Translations under genes and position numbers: made by a program
DNA from: an uncultured Oscillospiraceae bacterium
GTDB lineage: Bacteria > Bacillota > Clostridia > Oscillospirales > Ruminococcaceae
NCBI GenBank assembly: GCA_910584715.1
Contig: CAJUAN010000020.1
Span: forward strand, 1-45,974
DNA length: 45,974 nucleotides
Reading direction: 5' to 3'
Part shown: positions 40,898 through 45,974 of the stretch, in pieces
Layout of the letters: each line of letters begins with the position of its first letter
Numbering within the stretch: position 1 is the first letter of the stretch
Notes under the pieces: generated by a model
The model's input: only the letters and a program-made list of their open reading frames with translations
Told to the model about the DNA's origin: nothing
Database searches by the model: none

Positions 40898-40926
40898 AAC
40901 CCGCGGACGTGTTGCGTCCGCGGGTT
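40898..40926. terminator. Bidirectional terminator between MBL gene and rlmH
   Basis: AACCCGCGGACG and CGTCCGCGGGTT form a perfect 12-bp stem with a 5-base loop and T-rich tail on the plus strand; A-rich on the other side gives a U-tract for rlmH. Confidence 0.9.
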
Positions 40927-40930
40927 GGTT

Positions 40931-41416
40931 TTATTTATGGTATTTCCCGCCGTTCAGTATCTGAAACGCGCGGTATATTTGTTCAAGTATCATGACCCTT
41001 GCAAGCATATGCGGAAAGGTCATTTCTGACATTGACAGCCTGAGTCCGCACATTTTCTTTATTTCCTCGTCTATTCCGAAAGAGCTTCCGATAATAAAAT
41101 TCAGTGTGCTTTTCCCCGAAATGGAAACTTCCTCGACCTTTTCCGCAAGCTTTTCGGAGGATAGCCTCGTCCCCTCGATACACAATGCGATATTGAAACA
41201 GTCCTTGCCCGAAAGCAGGTTTCGCATTGCTTTGGCTTCGGCGAAAAGAGCGGCTTTTATCTCCTTTTCGGACGGGTCGTCGGGAAGCCTGCTTTCGGCA
41301 AGCTCAGTGACAGTCAGCCTGCAAAAAGCTTTCAGACGTTTTGAATACTCTGCGCATGCCTCACGGAAATAACTTTCCTTCAGCTTTCCCACGACTATCA
41401 GATTAACGTTAATCAT
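40931..41416 (-). CDS. rlmH: 23S rRNA pseudouridine-1915 N3-methyltransferase RlmH
   Basis: SPOUT methyltransferase of 161 residues acting on helix 69 of the large subunit. N-terminus INVNLIVVGKLKESYFREACAEY is split by the family's fold; FIIGSSFGIDEEI is the SAM knot and EQIYRAFQILNGGKYHK is the C-terminal signature with the terminal Tyr-His. The start is ATG 41416, with GAGGAA eight bases before it. The neighbouring YycJ-like gene, 12 bases upstream, often accompanies rlmH in Firmicutes. Confidence 0.95.
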   Translation of the reverse strand: MINVNLIVVGKLKESYFREACAEYSKRLKAFCRLTVTELAESRLPDDPSEKEIKAALFAEAKAMRNLLSGKDCFNIALCIEGTRLSSEKLAEKVEEVSISGKSTLNFIIGSSFGIDEEIKKMCGLRLSMSEMTFPHMLARVMILEQIYRAFQILNGGKYHK

Positions 41417-41428
41417 CAGCACGATTCC

Positions 41429-42205
41429 TCACACGGCCACAAACCCGCCGCTCGTCTCAACGGGAGCCACGGAAAGCAGATAATCCGCGTTCCGATTAAA
41501 CTCGCTAAGATACGAAACAACGGTGCTTTCGGCAATTTCAGGACGGTTATTCTCCTGGGAAAGATGCCCCAGAATAATTTTTTCCGTGCCGCTCTTCACA
41601 AGCTTTGCGGCAAATTTACCGCTGTCTATGTTGGAAAGATGTCCGTCCCCGCTTAAAATACGCATTTTAAGGTAGTACGGATACGCGCCGTTCCTAAGCA
41701 TTTCCACGTCGTAATTGGACTCTAAAAGCACGCAGCTCGTACCCAGCAAAGCCGCTTCAATTTCTTCAGTGACATGACCAAGATCGGTGCAGACAGCCGC
41801 AGTTTTTCCGTCAGAAAAGGATACCTTATAGCCGCAGGATTCCCGCGCGTCATGAGGAGTGCGGAAACACTCTACCGCCATCCCGCATACATCTTCGCCG
41901 TTCACCATTTCACGCAATTCACCGTTTACCGAACCCGATTTGAGAAGATATTCCAAGGTAAGACCTCTTGCAAAAACCGGCGCTTTGATTTTTTTTGTAA
42001 GTATAGAAAGTCCCTTTATGTGGTCGCTGTGCTCATGGGTAACAAATACGGCTTTTATCGAGTCTGCCGACAGACCGTTGAGCTCCAGCGCGTTTTTCAG
42101 CCTGCTGAAGGAAACGCCGTCGTCAATAAGTATTCCTTCGGTTTTGGTGCCTATGTATATGCTGTTCCCCTTGCTTGATGAAAACAGCGGATAGATTCTT
42201 GCCAA
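41429..42205 (-). CDS. YycJ/WalJ-like MBL-fold nuclease
   Basis: 258-residue metallo-beta-lactamase enzyme. Motif 1 is VFVTHEHSDHIKG (HxHxDH intact); the N-terminal FSSSKGNSIYIGT and the later VLLESNYDVEML, ILGHLSQENN and the C-terminal end match the YycJ/WalJ group, exonuclease-like proteins linked to DNA repair and cell-wall regulation. It starts at TTG 42205 with GAGGAG seven bases before; no ATG lies near it. It is cotranscribed with rlmH. Confidence 0.88.
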   Translation of the reverse strand: MARIYPLFSSSKGNSIYIGTKTEGILIDDGVSFSRLKNALELNGLSADSIKAVFVTHEHSDHIKGLSILTKKIKAPVFARGLTLEYLLKSGSVNGELREMVNGEDVCGMAVECFRTPHDARESCGYKVSFSDGKTAAVCTDLGHVTEEIEAALLGTSCVLLESNYDVEMLRNGAYPYYLKMRILSGDGHLSNIDSGKFAAKLVKSGTEKIILGHLSQENNRPEIAESTVVSYLSEFNRNADYLLSVAPVETSGGFVAV

Positions 42206-42266
42206 TTCAAAACTCCTCGGTATGCGGCTGCCGTACGCGGCAGTGCGCGCTTTTTAAATAATGTAT

Positions 42267-43100
42267 CTATGCTCTGTTAACATCTGAAAGCTTGAGAAGC
42301 TCTTCTTCGTCGACTATAAGTATTTCCAGATTTATTTTATCGTTCTGAACGACTCTTTTAAAGAATCTTGACTGGGACAACAGATTCATGCTTCCGCCGC
42401 CGATGACAGGCTCAACCTTGTCGACTGCCAGTACTTCGTCCACAAGGAGACCCAGCATCTGTTTTTCATCGGAAAGAACGACAACGGTTTCACGGTATGT
42501 GCTTCTGTACACAGCCTTTACCTCGTCAAGAACAGCAATAACCCTGGGGTAATATTCATTTTTAAGCTTTTTGAAAAGAACCTCTGCCTTCTGATCTTCG
42601 CCGCGGTTCATAGCGTTTATGATCGCAGCTGCGGTCTCGTGAAGAAGCTTGTGGGGCTCTTCGATCTTTTTAATGTGAAATGTAATGGTATGTGTGCTCT
42701 TGCTGAACTGGTCGTACCACTTGCCGAACGCGCATTTGTGAGGGTCGACCGCAAGAGTAAATTTTTCCTTTTTTCTGTAGCAGTTCTCAAAATTTTCGAT
42801 CCACCTGATATGATCGTTTTTGCGCTGATCAATCATTTTGCCGAACGCCTCCGACTCATCGTCTACAGACGGAAAATGGAATGTTTTGCGCATATTGAGG
42901 AGAGGGTACACCTCACCCCTGCGCTCAACAAGTCCGCAATATATGTCGGGCGCGTCGGGAAGCGCAGTGACCGTATCCGGTCTCATTTCGATCCCGTTTA
43001 CATATTTGCTGTTTACAGCATAAGCCTGTTCGTTCAGCGTAAAGATAAGCCAAGGCAAATCAGCGCGCTCCTCCGCGGCGGGGGTATAATTTTCATTCAT
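42267..43100 (-). CDS. CheW-type coupling protein with an inserted CZB zinc-binding domain
   Basis: 277 residues. The N-terminal half of a CheW fold (about 15-78: WLIFTLNEQAYAVNSKYVNGIEM, LVERRGEVYPLLNMRKTF) is followed by a chemoreceptor zinc-binding (CZB) domain of about 115 residues with the four ligands His97 (HIRW), Cys123 (CAFGKWY), His150 and His154. The second CheW half (about 203-270: VVVLSDEKQMLGLLVDEVL, ILIVDEEELLK) then resumes. CheW links receptors to the CheA kinase; CZB domains sense zinc or oxidants. AGGAGG before ATG 43100. No other chemotaxis gene is in the window. Its role as a soluble redox- or zinc-tuned adaptor is inferred. Confidence 0.85.
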   Translation of the reverse strand: MNENYTPAAEERADLPWLIFTLNEQAYAVNSKYVNGIEMRPDTVTALPDAPDIYCGLVERRGEVYPLLNMRKTFHFPSVDDESEAFGKMIDQRKNDHIRWIENFENCYRKKEKFTLAVDPHKCAFGKWYDQFSKSTHTITFHIKKIEEPHKLLHETAAAIINAMNRGEDQKAEVLFKKLKNEYYPRVIAVLDEVKAVYRSTYRETVVVLSDEKQMLGLLVDEVLAVDKVEPVIGGGSMNLLSQSRFFKRVVQNDKINLEILIVDEEELLKLSDVNRA

Positions 43101-43206
43101 AATAATCCTCCTGTAATAACCACGGTATTGCACCGTTTTTAAATCTGCCGCATGGCATATTTCGGAGAGCGGCATTCATTTAAGTAAGCATACTACTCCA
43201 TAAAAC

Positions 43207-43235
43207 ATTATAACACATTTATTTTAACTTTTCAA
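43207..43235 (-). promoter_or_regulatory. Promoter of the CheW-CZB gene
   Basis: TTGAAA (43235-43230), 17 bases, TATAAT (43212-43207). The 100-base leader holds two small stems (TGCCGC/GCGGCA and CGGT/ACCG) but no riboswitch that I recognise. Confidence 0.75.
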
Positions 43236-43332
43236 GATATTTTTTACATTTTTAAAATAATATGGTTTTCGGTAATTAAATTTTGTGCAAAAAGCCGAAA
43301 TCATAGTAGAGAAAATACTGCCGGCGAACCAT

Positions 43333-43668
43333 TTACAGATTTTTTTCGCTCCACTTTTGCATTTCAAGCAGTATTGGTACAAAGCTTTCTCCGGTTTCGG
43401 TCAATGAATATTCCGTCCGCGGCGGCACCTGAGGATAAATCTTACGCGAAATGAACCCGTCCGATTCAAGCTCCCGGAGCTGTTTTGTCAGAGTGGACTG
43501 GGTTATTCCGTCAAGCCGCCTTTGCAGTTCGCTGAATCGTTGAACCCTGTACACGGATATATACCATATTATCAGTATTTTCCATTTCCCGCTTATTACC
43601 GATTGCAGCTTGCTCATTGATTCGCATCTGGCAAGCTGTTCCTTTTGACTGTGTTTGTTTTCCGGCAC
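43333..43668 (-). CDS. HxlR-family transcriptional regulator
   Basis: 111-residue winged helix regulator. Family features are the N-terminal Cys (LARCESM), ISGKWKILIIWYI, RFSELQRRLDGITQSTLTKQLRELESDGFISRKIYPQVPPRTEYSLTETG as separate segments, and the C-terminal LLEMQKWSE. HxlR members sense aldehydes or oxidants by the Cys. The start is GTG 43668 with AAGGA ten bases before it. It is divergent from a radical SAM gene with shared operator-like repeats. The ligand is unknown. Confidence 0.88.
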   Translation of the reverse strand: MPENKHSQKEQLARCESMSKLQSVISGKWKILIIWYISVYRVQRFSELQRRLDGITQSTLTKQLRELESDGFISRKIYPQVPPRTEYSLTETGESFVPILLEMQKWSEKNL

Positions 43669-43691
43669 CCGAAATCATTCCTTTTTGTTTA

Positions 43692-43720
43692 ATTATAGCA
43701 CTGCCATGCCTTATCGTCAA
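43692..43720 (-). promoter_or_regulatory. Promoter of the hxlR gene
   Basis: TTGACG (43720-43715), 17 bases, TATAAT (43697-43692). Confidence 0.75.
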
Positions 43721-43785
43721 GTATACTAAGTATTAAAAATAATAGTACATACTAAAAATAACCCTGATTGCAAAATAATACTAAG
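43719..43785. promoter_or_regulatory. Candidate HxlR operators
   Basis: AGTATACT (43720-43727), AGTACATACT (43744-43753) and ATACTAAG (43778-43785) repeat the same half-site between the two divergent promoters. HxlR regulators commonly bind such GTA/TAC dyads near their own start, so the protein likely controls both genes. Confidence 0.45.
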
Positions 43786-43796
43786 CATATTATAAT
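43768..43796 (+). promoter_or_regulatory. Promoter of the radical SAM gene
   Basis: TTGCAA, 17 bases, TATAAT; the third operator-like half-site lies inside the spacer. Confidence 0.75.
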
Positions 43797-43841
43797 AAAA
43801 ATGGACGAAAAAGTCCGCATAAAAATATCGGAGGTGTCAAT

Positions 43842-44723
43842 ATGCACTTTACGGGAACTATCTGGAGACCGCCCTACGAAGCGTGGTCGGCTTTGATTCA
43901 GGTCACGGAGGGCTGCACTCACAACAAATGTAAATTCTGTACGCTTTATAACGACGTTTCGCACTTCAGGGTCTCTCCTGTAACAGAAATTGAAGAAGAT
44001 TTGCGGGAGCTGTATACAGCCGCACCCGACGTAACAAGGCTGTTTCTTGTCGGAGCAAATCCGTTTGCGTTAAGCGTCGAGAGGCTGAAAGAGATAGCCA
44101 ATCTTTCAAAGCAATACCTGCAAAGGCTCGATTCTATCGGCTGCTTCGCGCGGGTAACGGACGTGTCCTCAAAAAGCGTCGGCGAACTGAAAGACCTGCG
44201 TGCCCTCGGTTTCAACAGGATCACGATAGGGGTTGAGACAGGGGACGACGCTGCGCTTGAATTTATGCGCAAGGGTTACAATACAGAAGATATTATTACC
44301 GCGTGCAGGAAACTTGACGCCGCGAATATGGAATATAACTTTTTCTACCTCACAGGCATAAGCGGTTTTGGAAACGGTTTGGCAGGAGCGGAAAAGACCG
44401 CGGAGGTATTCAACCGACTGAATCCGAGGATCGTGGGAGCCTCAATGCTGACAATTTTTCCCGAATCCGGCTTGTACGGGGAAATACTGTCAGGAAACTG
44501 GCGCGAGGAAAGCGAAACGGAAAAGCTTCTTGAAATGAAAAGACTTATAGAAAAGCTTGAGATACGCACGCACTTTGCCGCTCTCGGAGCCTCAAATATG
44601 TTTAATCTTCATGGTGAGCTTCCCTGTGAAAGGGAGGCGCTGACAAAACAAATAGACGATATTTTAAGCGGACTCAGCGAAACGGAACTGAGAAGCTACA
44701 GAGTAAATCTGGAGCACTTATAA
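43842..44723 (+). CDS. Radical SAM protein
   Basis: 293 residues. The cluster motif is GCTHNKCKFC, CX4CX2C, the spacing of the Elp3/HemN-like and related radical SAM proteins, rather than the canonical CX3CX2C. Next are LFLVGANPFALS, LGFNRITIGVETGDD and MLTIFPESGLY, typical of the coproporphyrinogen-oxidase-like fold. The reaction is unknown. GGAGGTG precedes ATG. Expressed divergently from HxlR and probably controlled by it. Substrate unknown. Confidence 0.82.
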   Translation: MHFTGTIWRPPYEAWSALIQVTEGCTHNKCKFCTLYNDVSHFRVSPVTEIEEDLRELYTAAPDVTRLFLVGANPFALSVERLKEIANLSKQYLQRLDSIGCFARVTDVSSKSVGELKDLRALGFNRITIGVETGDDAALEFMRKGYNTEDIITACRKLDAANMEYNFFYLTGISGFGNGLAGAEKTAEVFNRLNPRIVGASMLTIFPESGLYGEILSGNWREESETEKLLEMKRLIEKLEIRTHFAALGASNMFNLHGELPCEREALTKQIDDILSGLSETELRSYRVNLEHL

Positions 44724-44798
44724 AAACCAAAACAGCACAATAAACATAAGTATTTTTTCCAAAGCCCTGTATATACTAAATACTAATTCACGATAAAA

Positions 44799-44847
44799 GT
44801 GCAAAAGGCGCGTAAAAATTTTACATTCAAATTTTTGCACGTTTTTT
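44799..44847 (+). terminator. Probable terminator after the radical SAM gene
   Basis: GTGCAAAA (44799-44806) pairs with TTTTGCAC (44833-44840), with a nested GTAAAAATTTTAC palindrome, followed by GTTTTTTAA. Confidence 0.6.
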
Positions 44848-44894
44848 AATAGTGGATCAGTATTATCAAAATTTTTCCGAAAGGATCGCACAAA

Positions 44895-45884
44895 ATGGAA
44901 AAAATAGCTTTCTTTGATACAAAGCAGTACGACAAGATATGGTTCAACAAACTTAACACGAATTACGACATAAAGTATATACGCTATAAGCTTACGCCGG
45001 ACACAGCCGCGGCGGCAAGGGGCTGCAAGGCAGCGGTAGCTTTTGTTAACGATACTATCACCGCCGAGACTATCGATGAGCTTTGCGCTGTAGGAGTAAA
45101 AATTCTTGCAATGCGCTGTTCGGGCTACAACAATGTTGACCTGAAATACGCCAAGGACAAGCTCCACGTGGTGAGAGTACCGACTTATTCTCCATATGCC
45201 GTTGCGGAGCATACAATGGCTTTGCTTCTGACGCTTAACAGAAAGATACACAAAGCTTTCATCAGGACGCGGGATTTCAATTTCAGCCTCAGCGGACTTA
45301 CCGGCTTTGACCTTTACGGCAAGACGGCGGGCGTTATCGGTACGGGACAGATCGGCAGGATATTTATTGACATATGCAAGGGCTTCGGAATGAAAGTCAT
45401 TGCATATGATCCGTACCCTGTCGACGGATACGGCATAGATTACGTTCCCCTCGACAAGCTTTTCGAGGAAAGCGACATAATCTCTCTGCACTGTCCGCTG
45501 ACCGAGGACACGGAGTATATCGTAAATGAAGCCGCTATCGCAAAAATGAAAGACGGAGCAGTGATACTGAACACCTCCCGCGGAAAGCTCATCGACAGTG
45601 ACGCTCTTTTGCAGGCGCTGAAGGATAAAAAGCTGGGCGGCGCGTGCCTTGATGTTTACGAGGACGAAAACGCTATTTTTTTCGAGGACTACTCCAGCAC
45701 CGTTGTAAACGACGACGTTCTTTCTTTGCTGTTGTCGCTGCCGAACGTTATCGTTACCTCGCACCAGGCGTTCCTTACGGACGAAGCATTACAGAAGATC
45801 GCAGAGGTTACTCTTTTCAATCTCGACCAGTTCTTCAAAGGGGAATCCCTGAAAAACGCAGTTGTATATCAGGAACAGGAATAA
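44895..45884 (+). CDS. ldhA: D-lactate dehydrogenase (2-hydroxyacid dehydrogenase family)
   Basis: 329 residues. The substrate domain motif RCSGYNNVD with its Arg region, the nucleotide loop GVIGTGQIGRI, NTSRGKLID with the catalytic Arg, DVYEDE with the catalytic Glu and TSHQAFLTDEAL with the catalytic His are all visible, as in LdhA. It reduces pyruvate to D-lactate with NADH, a fermentative redox sink. AAAGGATCGC precedes ATG. A strong terminator follows. Related 2-hydroxyacid dehydrogenases share the fold, so D-LDH is likely, not certain. Confidence 0.88.
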   Translation: MEKIAFFDTKQYDKIWFNKLNTNYDIKYIRYKLTPDTAAAARGCKAAVAFVNDTITAETIDELCAVGVKILAMRCSGYNNVDLKYAKDKLHVVRVPTYSPYAVAEHTMALLLTLNRKIHKAFIRTRDFNFSLSGLTGFDLYGKTAGVIGTGQIGRIFIDICKGFGMKVIAYDPYPVDGYGIDYVPLDKLFEESDIISLHCPLTEDTEYIVNEAAIAKMKDGAVILNTSRGKLIDSDALLQALKDKKLGGACLDVYEDENAIFFEDYSSTVVNDDVLSLLLSLPNVIVTSHQAFLTDEALQKIAEVTLFNLDQFFKGESLKNAVVYQEQE

Positions 45885-45923
45885 AAATAACCGCCGTTTC
45901 GTTAAACGATACGGCGGTTATTT
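45885..45923. terminator. Terminator after ldhA
   Basis: AAATAACCGCCG and CGGCGGTTATTT form a perfect 12-bp stem with a 15-base loop and T-tract. Confidence 0.9.
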
Positions 45924-45938
45924 CAGCCTGTCGAAAAA

Positions 45939-45966
45939 GCCCCTAATCAGAAACCTGATTAGGGGC
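45939..45966 (-). terminator. Terminator of a gene beyond the right edge
   Basis: GCCCCTAATCAG and CTGATTAGGGGC with a 4-base AAAC loop. On the minus strand TTTTTC follows, so it ends a leftward gene outside the window. Confidence 0.8.
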
Positions 45967-45974
45967 AAAATCAT

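Noticed and set aside
43101..43206. Riboswitch in the CheW-CZB leader
   Set aside because: Small stems only; none of the conserved loops of known classes such as the c-di-GMP aptamers can be found.

Overview
The window looks like the chromosome of an anaerobic, fermentative, low-to-mid GC Firmicute, most likely a gut clostridium of the Ruminococcaceae/Oscillospiraceae type. The reasons are a group B plus group C [FeFe]-hydrogenase operon, FabV-type enoyl reductase, FucO- and D-LDH-type NADH-consuming dehydrogenases, a BspA-like surface protein, CE2-like esterase lipoproteins with Thr/Glu linkers, strong Shine-Dalgarno sites, several TTG/GTG starts and many TTGNNN-17-TATAAT promoters. There is no IS element, CRISPR array, rRNA or phage module. 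The only RNA gene is one tRNA-Ser(CGA).

Layout. 1-1.1 kb: two small XRE-type regulators. 1.1-6.3 kb (minus): a complete PTS operon in the order antiterminator, EIICBA permease, HPr, enzyme I, driven by one promoter and gated by a RAT/terminator switch. 6.5-11.8 kb (plus): a YbaK-like deacylase, then a group B [FeFe]-hydrogenase, a thioredoxin-like [2Fe-2S] protein, a group C sensory hydrogenase with a PAS domain, and a SpoIIE/PP2C phosphatase with an unassigned C-terminal domain. 11.8-14.1 kb: a scar-like region with a decayed CPBP protease, an orphan small gene and a FeoB lacking its last third. 14.2-19.2 kb: an AgrC/LytTR-type two-component system divergent from a secreted leucine-rich-repeat protein whose promoter carries a tandem repeat placed like a LytTR site. 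19.3-25.3 kb: a DUF389 membrane protein, the tRNA, and three predicted lipoproteins (a beta-lactamase-fold serine hydrolase with an apparent ATA start and two SGNH esterases).

25.3-29.4 kb: an iron-dependent alcohol dehydrogenase under a Rex-like operator, then a flavodoxin-domain protein with a very long disordered, internally repeated tail. 29.4-37.9 kb (mostly minus): peptidases, FabV, QueH, a FeoB-associated Cys-rich protein, a GNAT enzyme and enolase. 38-41 kb (plus): GH25 lysozyme, aldose epimerase and a metallo-hydrolase. 41-43.1 kb (minus): RlmH, a YycJ-like nuclease and a CheW protein split by a CZB zinc-binding domain. 43.3-45.9 kb: an HxlR regulator divergent from a radical SAM protein, then D-lactate dehydrogenase.

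How the genes fit together: sugar uptake (PTS), glycolysis (enolase), redox disposal (hydrogenase, FucO, D-LDH) and redox or H2 sensing (HydS/PP2C, Rex site, CheW-CZB) recur through the window, as expected for a fermenter balancing NADH, ferredoxin and H2. The strongest unusual points are the CheW/CZB split architecture, an HPr with Lys at the regulatory Ser46 position, the LytTR-like operator at the surface-protein promoter, the PP2C C-terminal domain in the H2-sensing operon, and the flavodoxin protein with a disordered tail.
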